From: Melioribacter roseus P3M-2
Lineage (GTDB): Bacteria; Bacteroidota; Ignavibacteria; Ignavibacteriales; Melioribacteraceae
Direction of reading: 5' to 3'
Length of the DNA: 64,000 bases
Assembly: GCF_000279145.1 (NCBI RefSeq)
Contig: NC_018178.1
Span: 1,860,001-1,924,000 of the forward strand
A program made the translations under genes and the position numbers. The notes under the pieces were generated by a model. The model did not search any database. It saw only the letters and a list, made by a program, of their open reading frames with translations, and was not told the DNA's origin. This document shows positions 52,768 through 62,489 of the stretch, in pieces. Position 1 is the first letter of the stretch; each line of letters opens with the position of its first letter.

Positions 52768-53581
52768 TCTTACAAAACGAGTAATCGTTGCTCTGTTCGG
52801 AATACCCGTAATTTTATTTCTTGCAATCGCCGGCAAAGGTCCGTTTCTGTTCTTTGCTTTGTTCATAGGAATAACGTCCTTTGCGGAATTCGCCGGTATG
52901 CTTAAAAGAAGAAAATATTATCCGAATGTTATTCTAGGCTCAATCGCTATAATAGCGTTGATATTTAACGCATACTTTTATTTTGTGGAATTTGAAATTC
53001 TGGCTTTTTTAATTGTCGCCGTCGCTTTGATGTGGGAAATGTTTCGTAACAAAGAATCGGCGGTTGCCAACATCGGAGCTACGTTAACGGGTATATTTTA
53101 TATCGGGATGTTTTCTTCTGCGCTTGTCGCAATACGCGAATTTTACAGCGATTCGTTCTTTCTTTATGATAACGGCGGATATTTGATAATTGGAATTTTG
53201 GCTTCTATCTGGGTTTGCGATTCCGCCGCTTATTTTATTGGAACAGCATTAGGCAAGCATAAAATTTTTCCGAGAATAAGTCCCAATAAAAGTTGGGAAG
53301 GCTCGATCGCCGGATTGGTTTTTGCGGTTGCTACAATGGTTGTTTTTAAATTTTTATTGCTCGATGTTCTTACGCTCAAAGACGGCGTTATTATAGGATT
53401 GATTATAGGAGTGTTTGGCCAAATTGGCGATTTTGCCGAAAGTATGTTGAAGAGAGATTCCGGCGTGAAGGATTCCTCTTCGGTAATACCGGGTCACGGC
53501 GGAATTTTCGACCGTTTCGATTCCCTGATTTACAGCGCTCCGCTGGTCTATATTTACCTCTATTACTGGACGACTTTTTAG
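52757..53581 (+). CDS. cdsA: CdsA, phosphatidate cytidylyltransferase
   Basis: Makes CDP-diacylglycerol, the precursor of phospholipids. From the ATG at 52757 (after GGAGGAAGCGGGGA) the protein has 274 residues and about eight helices. The CdsA signature is intact: SNKSWEGSIAG then GDFAESMLKRDSGVKDSS and PGHGGIFDRFDSL. A longer frame opens 23 codons upstream inside the preceding gene, but it lacks a good ribosome site. Convergent with the DUF5916 gene. Confidence 0.95.
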   Translation: MKSNLTKRVIVALFGIPVILFLAIAGKGPFLFFALFIGITSFAEFAGMLKRRKYYPNVILGSIAIIALIFNAYFYFVEFEILAFLIVAVALMWEMFRNKESAVANIGATLTGIFYIGMFSSALVAIREFYSDSFFLYDNGGYLIIGILASIWVCDSAAYFIGTALGKHKIFPRISPNKSWEGSIAGLVFAVATMVVFKFLLLDVLTLKDGVIIGLIIGVFGQIGDFAESMLKRDSGVKDSSSVIPGHGGIFDRFDSLIYSAPLVYIYLYYWTTF

Positions 53582-53609
53582 TTAGAGAATTTTTGTAGCG
53601 GTAAAGACA

Positions 53610-55745
53610 TCAGAAATAGTATAAGTATTTTATTTTGAAAACGCTGACGGTTTCGATTGAAGCCATGGCGCGCCTGTCGTTCCGTTCGCGTAAATCGTTG
53701 ATTGCCAGATAAATCCAGCTCTTCGGAAGAAATTGATACGAGAAGAGCGCGCCGACGAATATTCTTTCCATTTGATCCGAAGATCTGAGAAAAAGATTGT
53801 CGATATAGATATAGAAATTCAAATCGTTCAGAGGAGTCACGGAAATCCACGGCCGCGTATTGAATGTTATTTCTTCAATCTTATTGTCGGGATTGCCTTC
53901 GATCCAGAGGTTTGTAGAAGCGCCGAGGCTAATGAAATTCGTAATATTCCAGCCGAAGCTCGCGCCCGCCCAGCTGTAAAATGCGAGGTATTCTCGGGAA
54001 AAATTGTAGGTCTTCGAATACCCGCCCCAGACGTTTCCCCACCACGAAGGATCGGGATTAATCCAGGAGCTGAAATTGATTGAGTAATAATCGTATTTGA
54101 CCGTGTCGTCTTTTGCTTTTCCGAAATCGGTGTTTATTTCATATCCCCAATGGCTTCTGAACTGCATGTTGAAACCGAATACCCATGCTCTGTCGGTATA
54201 AGCGTCCACTTTCTCATAATTGACTGCTGGTCCTGTATAAATTAATATCTGGGATACTGCGCCTTTGTCCATAAACCAAACCGGTCCTGCAAGTCCTACG
54301 GCTTCGAAAGTACCGCGCCAGGGAACATAACCCACCTGGTCGATATTGAAATCGTTGCCTACGTAACGGGAGCGAAACATAACAATCCAGTCGTTTGTCA
54401 TGTTCGTATATCCCATCGAAGCGGCATAATCTCCTTTGGAATTTTGAATCGAACGGGCTAATTGATAAGCAAGTTGCCAATTGGAATTTCTGAAAGCCCC
54501 GTCGATATCGAGAACGCCGTCGGCTCCGCCTGCGGTTTGTTTCCCGACGAATAATACGCCGATTTCGGAATTTTCCATAATCTGACGCTTCAGTCTGCCG
54601 GATACGAAGAGCGCCGAGGGTTCGATTCTAGTCGAATCGTCTTCTGTATATTCGACTTCGGGAGTTCTGGCAATAAAGCCGCCGTATTGCCACATGCCGA
54701 TTCTACCGAATGCTTTTGCTCCGAAATTAATCGGCGTTTCTTTGCCTCCGGGCAGCAACTTTCCGATTCTTCTCGAATAAAAAAGCTCCATCGGTCTGTA
54801 GAATCCCCAATTGCGTTGTTTGCCGGCAGGCATAAAAATTTCATTGCCTTGAATAAAAAACGGTCTCTTTTCGGAAAAATAAGTTTCGTATCTGGTGATA
54901 TTGAAGTTGTACGGATCGGCTTCGATTTGAGCAAAATCCGGATTGGCGGTCGCCTGGAATGTCAACTGAGGCGAAGGATTATAAAAAATATCGAGACCGA
55001 AATTGGGCTTGAGTTTATCGTCCAGACTGCTGTATTTGCCGTAAGTTGTGGGATAGATTTCCAGATTCAATCCTTTTACCGACGGTTTGAATTGGTCGAA
55101 TGCCAATTTGCCGAATTTGGAGATGCGTTGTCCTTCGTTTTGCTCGTAAACGCACCAATATAAATCTTCTTTCAAAGTCGGTATCCAGCGGTCGAAATCC
55201 AAACCCCAGAATTCGAGATTTTCGTCGTACTGAAGCGATTTATATGGTATTTCTATTTCGACGACAAAACCCCAGTTGTAAATTTTTGCCGCCGAGAACC
55301 AGATGCCGTCCCAGTTATAGTCGCGGTTACGCGCGTCGTCGAGCAGTCTGCAGTCGGCTCTTACGTTGGAGGCTGAAACGGCAAATTTGTATGCGGTCTT
55401 TCTGTCGCCGAATGTATCGAGCATTATCGATACGACATCCCCGCTTGCGTCGTCGAGTTTACCGGTATAACGTTGTATGTTTTTCGGATCGTCATAAGAA
55501 ATAATTAAACAGAATAAAGAGTTCTCCGTGCTCAAAATTTTGGCGACGGTTCTTCTGCTCGGCGCTTGCGAATAATAAGGCGACAATTGAAAAAAATCGT
55601 CCGTCGAATCGGCAACGCTCCAAATTTCGTCAATTATCCCGTCGACTTTAATATCCGTATCGATTTTCTTTAACTTCATTACCTTCTCTTCATTGGCGGC
55701 ATAAATTATCAAAGGCAGCAATAATAACAATACTGATTTTTTCAT
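53610..55745 (-). CDS. DUF5916 outer-membrane protein with CBM9-like N-terminal domain
   Basis: A 711-residue protein with signal peptide MKKSVLLLLLPLIIYAAN. The N-terminal domain (about 25-215, IKVDGIIDEIWSVADSTDDF) is carbohydrate-binding-module 9-like; the rest (about 225-711) is a long beta-barrel with the family segment TANPDFAQIEADPYNFN and ETYFSEKRPFFIQG. Members are widespread in Bacteroidetes-type bacteria; function is not established, though glycan binding is suspected. Monocistronic. Confidence 0.85.
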   Translation of the reverse strand: MKKSVLLLLLPLIIYAANEEKVMKLKKIDTDIKVDGIIDEIWSVADSTDDFFQLSPYYSQAPSRRTVAKILSTENSLFCLIISYDDPKNIQRYTGKLDDASGDVVSIMLDTFGDRKTAYKFAVSASNVRADCRLLDDARNRDYNWDGIWFSAAKIYNWGFVVEIEIPYKSLQYDENLEFWGLDFDRWIPTLKEDLYWCVYEQNEGQRISKFGKLAFDQFKPSVKGLNLEIYPTTYGKYSSLDDKLKPNFGLDIFYNPSPQLTFQATANPDFAQIEADPYNFNITRYETYFSEKRPFFIQGNEIFMPAGKQRNWGFYRPMELFYSRRIGKLLPGGKETPINFGAKAFGRIGMWQYGGFIARTPEVEYTEDDSTRIEPSALFVSGRLKRQIMENSEIGVLFVGKQTAGGADGVLDIDGAFRNSNWQLAYQLARSIQNSKGDYAASMGYTNMTNDWIVMFRSRYVGNDFNIDQVGYVPWRGTFEAVGLAGPVWFMDKGAVSQILIYTGPAVNYEKVDAYTDRAWVFGFNMQFRSHWGYEINTDFGKAKDDTVKYDYYSINFSSWINPDPSWWGNVWGGYSKTYNFSREYLAFYSWAGASFGWNITNFISLGASTNLWIEGNPDNKIEEITFNTRPWISVTPLNDLNFYIYIDNLFLRSSDQMERIFVGALFSYQFLPKSWIYLAINDLRERNDRRAMASIETVSVFKIKYLYYF

Positions 55746-55821
55746 AATATCTCCGGATGACGTTTATTCCAAATTTATTTAAGTTTATTTGCTCGGTCTT
55801 TTAGACGTGGCTTATCGAAAA

Positions 55822-57879
55822 ATGGTTGCATCGGGAAAATTCATATTGCAAATCGCAGCGCTTGTTCTGCTGAATGCGGCAATTTCTTTGTCTCAACAGA
55901 CAGACAGCAGTGCCTATTACATCAATCTGGCTAGACAATATCTTTTCTCGCGCGATACCCTCACGGCGGAAAAATTGCTCGAAAAATCGGTCGAAAAATT
56001 CGAAGAGCCGGAAATGTATTATTTGCTTGGAAAACTGAAATCCGTTAAGAAAGATTTCGGCGAAAGAAACAGAGCTTACCGCTTCCTCAGGAAAGCAGCC
56101 CTTTTGGAGCCCGGAAATTTAAAATACAGACTTGCATACGCATCGATATTAAAAGACTTTGCGCGAGTTTCGGCTTATTGGGAATACAAAGAAATTCTTA
56201 AACTCGATTCCACTTCGATAGAAGCTTATTTGAACCTTGCGGGACTAAAAGACGAGGATTTTACTAATTACAATAATTCTTACCGGAAACTGAGCGACGA
56301 GTTTTATGCAAGTTTACAGGAATACGCCAACGAAGATTTTGAGGAAGCTGAGAAATATTATCGCGAGGCACTGTCGATTGATTCCGTAAATTATGAAGCC
56401 AATTATAAACTTGCCCTGCTGTATATGAAAGCGGGCGACTATGAAAAAGCTGCCGGCTTATTGCAACGTCTTTATTCATCCGAAAAGAAAGACGCCAAAA
56501 TAAATTTAGCTCTCGGCCTTTGTTATTATAAATTGCGTAATTTTATGGAAAGCCGCAGGTTTTATACGCGCGCTTTCCGATACATGGCTCCCGAAGAAAG
56601 AGAAGAATACGACTACGAATCTGCGGTTAAAATGTTACAGCCCGTGTATGATGAAGCGATGGGCGACAACGAATATAAAAAAAAGCGCTTTATAAAATTT
56701 TATTGGGAAGTAAACGACCCGTTATATTTAACCGAGTACAATGAAAGGCTCCTCGAGCATTATTCAAGGTTAACTTTTGCAAATCTTTTTTTGAATAACG
56801 ACGAAAAGAAAGGATGGCAAACGGACAGAGGCGAAATAATTTTACGTTACGGCGAACCTTTGAATATTATGAGGATCAGACCTTCGATGGGAGAGGCAGG
56901 CTACGAAATGAAAACAGACGTATGGAATTATGACGAATTCAGTTTCGGATTTACGGACATGGCGTTAAACGATAATTTTATTTTCAGCGCGCCGCCCGCC
57001 GATAAAGAAAAAGTGATTTCCCAATACGCGTTTAATTCTCACGAATTTATTCAATACCTGAGAAAATCGTATTATTCACGCTACGCGCCGGTTTATGAAG
57101 GCAATGAATTCACGATTCCTAAGAAAACATTTTATTTCAGGTCCCTTTCTTATCCTTCCAAAACCGAGATGCACATTGTATTTCGAATACCCGATAGTTT
57201 GAAAAAGAAAACCGGCAGTTTGAAAATGGAAACCGGTTTTTTCTTTTTCGATGAATATCACAATCAGCTTGCAAAAATTGTAGAAAATAAAAATTTCGAA
57301 ACAGCGAAAGCTTTCAATGAATTCGTAGCCGTACTCGAACCGGACAGCGGATATTATTCATTTGAACTGATTGAAAATACGAGCAGAAGCACATGCGTAA
57401 CAAGAGGCGCGTTGAACGTCCCCGACTTTGGAAAATCGTTATCTATCAGCTCGCTCGTTCTTGCCGATTCGGTTTATTTTAACGGCGAAGGTATATTGAA
57501 ACGCAGACCTTACTCGGTAAATCCGCATACGGAAGACACAGTCGAAGGAAAAATCTTCTTGTATTATGAAATATATAATCTTCTGAAAAAGAAAGACGGC
57601 ATTGCCGAATTCAGACAAAATATTAAGATCACACGCAGCGAGGACGGAGCGGGATTTATTTCGGCCATAAAAAATCTTTTTTCCAACAGGAATTCGATTA
57701 CATTAACAAACAAATACAAAACGGACAGGAGCGATATACATCTTTTTATCAGGTTGGATATGAGGGCTTTGGAATCCGGAAAATATGATGTGGTTGTCGA
57801 AATTGAGGATTTAAATGCGAAAAAGAGCGTCAATACGAAATTGCAACTCTATTTACTTCAGCGGGCTTCAAATCAATAA
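55822..57879 (+). CDS. Exported TPR and GWxTD-domain protein
   Basis: About 685 residues from the ATG at 55822. A TTG at 55789 is in frame but would put a hydrophilic extension before the signal segment FILQIAALVLLNAAISLSQQ. Residues about 30-290 hold TPR units (LLYMKAGDYEKAAGLLQRLY). The GWxTD motif is at G331-W-Q-T-D, followed by RGEIILRYGEPLNI. The C-terminus is a beta-rich extension. It is the second GWxTD protein of the window and suggests a family of paired exported proteins. Function unknown. Confidence 0.82.
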   Translation: MVASGKFILQIAALVLLNAAISLSQQTDSSAYYINLARQYLFSRDTLTAEKLLEKSVEKFEEPEMYYLLGKLKSVKKDFGERNRAYRFLRKAALLEPGNLKYRLAYASILKDFARVSAYWEYKEILKLDSTSIEAYLNLAGLKDEDFTNYNNSYRKLSDEFYASLQEYANEDFEEAEKYYREALSIDSVNYEANYKLALLYMKAGDYEKAAGLLQRLYSSEKKDAKINLALGLCYYKLRNFMESRRFYTRAFRYMAPEEREEYDYESAVKMLQPVYDEAMGDNEYKKKRFIKFYWEVNDPLYLTEYNERLLEHYSRLTFANLFLNNDEKKGWQTDRGEIILRYGEPLNIMRIRPSMGEAGYEMKTDVWNYDEFSFGFTDMALNDNFIFSAPPADKEKVISQYAFNSHEFIQYLRKSYYSRYAPVYEGNEFTIPKKTFYFRSLSYPSKTEMHIVFRIPDSLKKKTGSLKMETGFFFFDEYHNQLAKIVENKNFETAKAFNEFVAVLEPDSGYYSFELIENTSRSTCVTRGALNVPDFGKSLSISSLVLADSVYFNGEGILKRRPYSVNPHTEDTVEGKIFLYYEIYNLLKKKDGIAEFRQNIKITRSEDGAGFISAIKNLFSNRNSITLTNKYKTDRSDIHLFIRLDMRALESGKYDVVVEIEDLNAKKSVNTKLQLYLLQRASNQ

Positions 57880-57954
57880 AATTTCTTTCCGAAAAATCAA
57901 GGGAGTGAAAAAGTTGAAATGTTGTTATATTCGTAATTAAAATTTCCAAAGAGA

Positions 57955-60186
57955 ATGGATATGAAAGAACCCGAAGTAAATTTAGAATTGGCTCTCGAAC
58001 ACGGATTGACCGAAGAAGAATATAAAACAATTTGCGAACGACTCGGCAGGACTCCCACATTTACGGAACTCGGAATATTCAGCGTAATGTGGAGCGAGCA
58101 TTGCAGTTACAAAAATTCGATTGCGCTCTTAAAAACGCTGCCGCGTTCAGGCGGCAGATTGCTTGTGGGGGCGGGCGAAGAAAATGCCGGCTTGGTAGAT
58201 ATAGGCGACGGAATGGCAGTAGCATTTAAAATCGAAAGCCACAATCATCCCTCCGCCGTCGAGCCGTATCAAGGCGCGGCTACGGGCGTTGGAGGAATTT
58301 TGAGGGATATCTTTACGATGGGCGCGCGTCCTATAGCTTGTTTGAATTCCCTCCGCTTCGGCGCTCTCGACGATCCGAGAACACGTTATCTTTTTGAAGG
58401 AGTTGTAAAGGGAATTGCCGATTACGGAAACTGTTTCGGAGTTCCGACCGTCGGCGGGGAAGTCTATTTCGACGAGTCGTATAAATACAATCCGCTCGTG
58501 AATGCTATGGCGATCGGAATCGTTAATACAAACCGTACCGCTTCGGCAGTAGCCAAAGGGGAAGGCAATCCGGTTATGATTGTCGGTTCTTCGACGGGAA
58601 GGGACGGAATTCACGGAGCCACGTTCGCTTCGGAAGAAATCTCCGAAAAGTCCGAATCCAAAAGACCTTCGGTGCAAGTGGGTGACCCGTTTACGGAGAA
58701 GCTTCTGCTCGAAGCAACGCTCGAAATTATTAAGGAAGACCTGATTGTGGGCATACAGGATATGGGCGCCGCGGGAATATCGTGCTCTACCTCCGAAATG
58801 AGCGCTAAGGGCAAATCGGGAATGGATATTAATCTCGACATGGTTCCTCTGCGCGAAGAGAATATGACGGCATACGAAATTATGCTTTCGGAAAGCCAGG
58901 AACGTATGCTGGTGGTCGTGAAAAAAGGAAAAGAAGAGCGAGTAAAAGAAATTTTCGACAAATGGGATTTGAACTGCGAAATTATCGGATACGTTACGGA
59001 CGAGCCCCTGCTTAAAATTAAACATCACAATGAATTGAAAGCTAGCATTCCTCCGTACGATCTTGTGCTTGGCGGAGGAGCTCCGGTTTACTACCGTGAA
59101 GTTAAAGAGCCCGAATATCTGAAAGAAATTACAAAACTCGATTATAATGAAATACCCGAGCCCGAATGTATTTCGGAAGTGTTCGAAAAGATTTTTTCGT
59201 CGCCGAACATTGCTTCGAAAAACTGGGTTTACGAACAATATGATTCAATGGTAAGAACAAATACCGTAGTCGGTCCGGGTTCCGATGCGGCGGTTATAAG
59301 AATCAAAGACACACAAAAAGCGATTGCCGCCACTACCGATTGCAACGGAAGATATGTCTATTTGAATCCTAAGGAAGGAACGAAAATAGCGGTGGCCGAA
59401 GCGGCAAGGAATGTTGTCTGTTCCGGGGCGGTACCTCTGGCTATTACAAATTGCCTGAATTTCGGAAATCCTTATAAACCGGAAATGTACTGGACATTCA
59501 AAAAAGCTATTGAAGGCATGGGAGAAGCCTGCCGATTTTTCAATACTCCCGTCACGGGCGGCAACGTAAGCTTTTACAATGAAAGCCCGGACAGAGCCGT
59601 CTATCCCACTCCGGTAATCGGAATGGTGGGAATTATCGAAAATATCGACAATGTAACAACGGCGGAATTCAAGGATACCGGCGATTTGATTTACCTGCTC
59701 GGCGAAGATTATGAAGAAATAGGCGGAAGCGAATACCTGAAAATCCAGCATAACACGGTTAAAGGCAACATTCCCAGAATCGACCTCCAGACAGAAAAGG
59801 ACCTTCACAACCTAATACTTGAATTAATCGAAAAGAAAGTCATTAAATCCGCTCACGACATTTCCGAAGGCGGCGTTATGGTAGCGCTCGCCGAATGTTG
59901 TATTATTAACAAGGAAAAGCCGGTCGGAGCAAAAGTTCATATCCCCGTTAAATCCAGGGAAGATTTTTCGTTCTTCTCTGAAAGCCAGTCGAGAGTGATT
60001 GTCTCAGTGAGTCCGGAAAATAAAGAAGCTTTCGAGCAAATAGCTTCCAAGAGTTTTACTCCTTATACTTTTCTGGGTGAAACGACAGACAAAATCTTTT
60101 CTGTAAACGATCAATACCAATTTAAGTTGGAGCATTTGATCAAGCTCTATTATTCTTCCATTTCAGAAAAAATGAATATCGGTTGA
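57955..60186 (+). CDS. purL: PurL, phosphoribosylformylglycinamidine synthase II
   Basis: ATP-dependent amidotransferase subunit of de novo purine synthesis. The 743-residue length is that of the small PurL used with separate PurQ and PurS. Both repeats are visible: the first with [21 protein letters not shown] and [12 protein letters not shown], the second with [15 protein letters not shown]. The start may be two codons later. The partners purQ and purS are not in the window. Confidence 0.95.
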   Translation: MDMKEPEVNLELALEHGLTEEEYKTICERLGRTPTFTELGIFSVMWSEHCSYKNSIALLKTLPRSGGRLLVGAGEENAGLVDIGDGMAVAFKIESHNHPSAVEPYQGAATGVGGILRDIFTMGARPIACLNSLRFGALDDPRTRYLFEGVVKGIADYGNCFGVPTVGGEVYFDESYKYNPLVNAMAIGIVNTNRTASAVAKGEGNPVMIVGSSTGRDGIHGATFASEEISEKSESKRPSVQVGDPFTEKLLLEATLEIIKEDLIVGIQDMGAAGISCSTSEMSAKGKSGMDINLDMVPLREENMTAYEIMLSESQERMLVVVKKGKEERVKEIFDKWDLNCEIIGYVTDEPLLKIKHHNELKASIPPYDLVLGGGAPVYYREVKEPEYLKEITKLDYNEIPEPECISEVFEKIFSSPNIASKNWVYEQYDSMVRTNTVVGPGSDAAVIRIKDTQKAIAATTDCNGRYVYLNPKEGTKIAVAEAARNVVCSGAVPLAITNCLNFGNPYKPEMYWTFKKAIEGMGEACRFFNTPVTGGNVSFYNESPDRAVYPTPVIGMVGIIENIDNVTTAEFKDTGDLIYLLGEDYEEIGGSEYLKIQHNTVKGNIPRIDLQTEKDLHNLILELIEKKVIKSAHDISEGGVMVALAECCIINKEKPVGAKVHIPVKSREDFSFFSESQSRVIVSVSPENKEAFEQIASKSFTPYTFLGETTDKIFSVNDQYQFKLEHLIKLYYSSISEKMNIG

Positions 60187-60195
60187 CCGTAAATA

Positions 60196-61080
60196 ATGAA
60201 CAAACTTTTTCAAAGAGCTAATAACGTTCTGAAAGTACTGAAATATTACTTGTCGGGATTATACCACAGAATCGAAGAGCACAACCTGTTTCTTTCGGGC
60301 GCGGGTATTGCATATTCATTGTTGCTGAGTATGATCCCGCTTATATTGTTAATTTTTTCTCTGCTCGGCAATGTATTCGACACAGCGCGTCTCGAAAGAA
60401 TAATTAATCAGATTATCCAATTGCTGCTTCCTTACAAGCAATATGCGGATTATGCTAAAGATGTTATCAGCAGAAGGCTGCCGCAGGTAATAGAATACAA
60501 AACGCTTGCAGGATATCTGGGCTTGATCGGTTTAATTGTTACGTCAACGTGGATATTCAGCAGTTTAAGGACAATTCTCAATCAAATTTTTCATACGAAA
60601 ATTGAAAAGCACGCACTAATCGGATTCTTGCGCGATATCGGGATGGTAATTCTCGTCGTTGTGTTTATATCGCTCTCGACGCTTGTATTTCCGATATTAA
60701 ATATAATTGTGGAAAACGCGCAAAACTCAAATGTAATATCGTATGTGGAAATCGCTAAAGTATGGAATATAGCAGTCTGGATAATATCACTCATAGTTAT
60801 GTTATTCCTTTTTTTTCTGCTCTATTATCTGATTCCTTATGAACAATTACCGAAAAGAGTTGCGCTCGCGAGCGCTCTTTCCACCACGGTGTTGTGGGAA
60901 CTTGCCCGGAGTTTGTTCGGTTATTACATTCGTAATTTTCTCAATACAAATCCTTTTTATGGCGCTTTTGTTCTGTTTGTTGTTATATTGCTCTGGATTT
61001 TTTATTCGTCGTGCATATTTATTGCCGGAGCGGAAATCGGACAATTGTACAGGGAGAGGATGAATGAAAAGACATCCTAG
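60196..61080 (+). CDS. YihY/BrkB-family membrane protein
   Basis: A 294-residue inner-membrane protein with six predicted helices and the family segment LFLSGAGIAYSLLLSMIPLILL. The C-terminal part reads NPFYGAFVLFVVILLWIFYSS. Annotated elsewhere as RNase BN in error; it is probably a transporter or flippase-like protein of unknown substrate. It starts 9 bp after purL and overlaps the hemerythrin gene by 17 bp. Confidence 0.88.
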   Translation: MNKLFQRANNVLKVLKYYLSGLYHRIEEHNLFLSGAGIAYSLLLSMIPLILLIFSLLGNVFDTARLERIINQIIQLLLPYKQYADYAKDVISRRLPQVIEYKTLAGYLGLIGLIVTSTWIFSSLRTILNQIFHTKIEKHALIGFLRDIGMVILVVVFISLSTLVFPILNIIVENAQNSNVISYVEIAKVWNIAVWIISLIVMLFLFFLLYYLIPYEQLPKRVALASALSTTVLWELARSLFGYYIRNFLNTNPFYGAFVLFVVILLWIFYSSCIFIAGAEIGQLYRERMNEKTS

Positions 61081-61504
61081 TTTGGTAGAACTATCCAAAG
61101 AGCACCACGACGGGTTAATACTTGCGCAGATTTTGAAAAAGGACGCTCCCGCTTATCGCGATTTGCCGTCGGATCGGGAAGGGAAAAGAAAATACGCCTT
61201 GCAGTTTTATCGGGAAGATCTGGTAAAACATTTTTATAAAGAAGAAAAAATTCTTTTGCCGTTCTGTTCGGGTATATCGCCCGAGCTCGACAAACTGTTT
61301 CAAAGAATGCTTGAAGAACATAAGCGATTGGAAAAACTGTTTGATAAACTGAAAAATGAAAGCGACTACGAAAACGCGATGCACGAAATAGGAAAGCTCT
61401 TGGACGACCATATCAGAATGGAAGAAAGGGAATTATTCGAATCTGTCCAAAAACACCTGGACGAAGAAAAATTATCCTTACTGTCTCAAAAGTTAAAAGG
61501 ATGA
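61064..61504 (+). CDS. Hemerythrin-domain protein
   Basis: A 146-residue four-helix protein. Candidate iron ligands are in LSKEHHDGL, HFYKEEKILLP, MLEEHKRLEK and LLDDHIRMEERELF, the usual H-HxxxE-H-HxxxxE order. It may bind dioxygen or nitric oxide, or help in iron-cluster repair. Cytoplasmic, co-transcribed with the YihY gene. Confidence 0.88.
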   Translation: MKRHPSLVELSKEHHDGLILAQILKKDAPAYRDLPSDREGKRKYALQFYREDLVKHFYKEEKILLPFCSGISPELDKLFQRMLEEHKRLEKLFDKLKNESDYENAMHEIGKLLDDHIRMEERELFESVQKHLDEEKLSLLSQKLKG

Positions 61505-61508
61505 ACAA

Positions 61509-62489
61509 ATGAAAAAATTTATGAAAGCGTTGATGATGATGGTTTTTATTCTTGTGCCGCTGATCACAATGTCTTTGATTGTTCAGTGCGGCAATACTCA
61601 TGAGAATAAAACAGCGGAAATAAAAGATGTAAATGAGAAAAAAGACGCGAAACCGGAAGAGAGAAAAGAGATAAAAGATCAGCCTGCAAAGGAACTTGAA
61701 AAAGCCGCGCAGCTAAAAGTGAAAGTACGCAGGAAAAAAGCGGGTTTTTTCTTGCGAAACGGTCAAAGACCCTCCAAATTAACTCTTATTGAAGAACTCT
61801 ATTTCAATGAAAAAGGACAAAGAACTAAACTGATAAGATATACAGCCACGGGCGGCACCGATCTGGTTTATCAGTTCGCTTATGACAATAGCGGCAAATT
61901 GATTTCTACGGAAGTTTACGACAATTTCGGAAATCTTACAACTCGCAGAGAATCGGAATATGACGACGGCGGAAATGAAATAAACAGGAGAATACTCACC
62001 AGCCGGAGCGTCAACGAACAGAAAATTGTCTTCCTGTACGATTCACTAAATCATGTGGTTAACGAACGTGAATACATAGGAGAAAATTTAAATACCGAAA
62101 AAAAATATTTTTATGACGGCAACATGCTGGCAAAGGTAATGGGATATAACGCCAAAGGCAATTTGGTAGCGGAAATCGATTATGTTTATAACGAGGAAGG
62201 ATATCTGATTAAAGAAATTCAAAAAGCGGGTAGCGCGGTTAATGAAGTGGTCTATAACTATGACGAACGGGGTAATTTGATTACGGTCAGAAACAAACAA
62301 ACCGTTCGTCAAATGAATTACGACAAAAACAACAACCTGATCGAGGACAAACTTTTCCTCTCGGACGGATCGCGTCAATACAGGGTAACGTTTTCATATT
62401 ATAAAAACGGATTGCAGCACGAAGAAATTCGTTATGCAAACGACGAACGTCCCGCTTATCTGGCGGTTTATGAATACGAATTTTATTGA
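61509..62489 (+). CDS. YD-repeat-like lipoprotein or secreted protein
   Basis: A 326-residue protein with a hydrophobic N-terminus (MMMVFILVPLITMSLIVQCGN); the Cys could be lipidated but its -1 residue (Gln) is unusual for a lipobox. After a charged linker (about 38-75) come about eight YD/Rhs-like repeats (YDNSGKLISTEVYDNFGNL, YNAKGNLVAEIDYVYNEEGY, YNYDERGNLITVRN). No toxin or core domain follows, so it is not an Rhs toxin. It overlaps the next gene by one base. Confidence 0.72.
   Translation: MKKFMKALMMMVFILVPLITMSLIVQCGNTHENKTAEIKDVNEKKDAKPEERKEIKDQPAKELEKAAQLKVKVRRKKAGFFLRNGQRPSKLTLIEELYFNEKGQRTKLIRYTATGGTDLVYQFAYDNSGKLISTEVYDNFGNLTTRRESEYDDGGNEINRRILTSRSVNEQKIVFLYDSLNHVVNEREYIGENLNTEKKYFYDGNMLAKVMGYNAKGNLVAEIDYVYNEEGYLIKEIQKAGSAVNEVVYNYDERGNLITVRNKQTVRQMNYDKNNNLIEDKLFLSDGSRQYRVTFSYYKNGLQHEEIRYANDERPAYLAVYEYEFY

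Noticed and set aside
61509-62489. Rhs/YD-repeat toxin
   Set aside because: Only short YD-like repeats, no RHS core motif, no variable C-terminal toxin domain and no immunity gene next to it.
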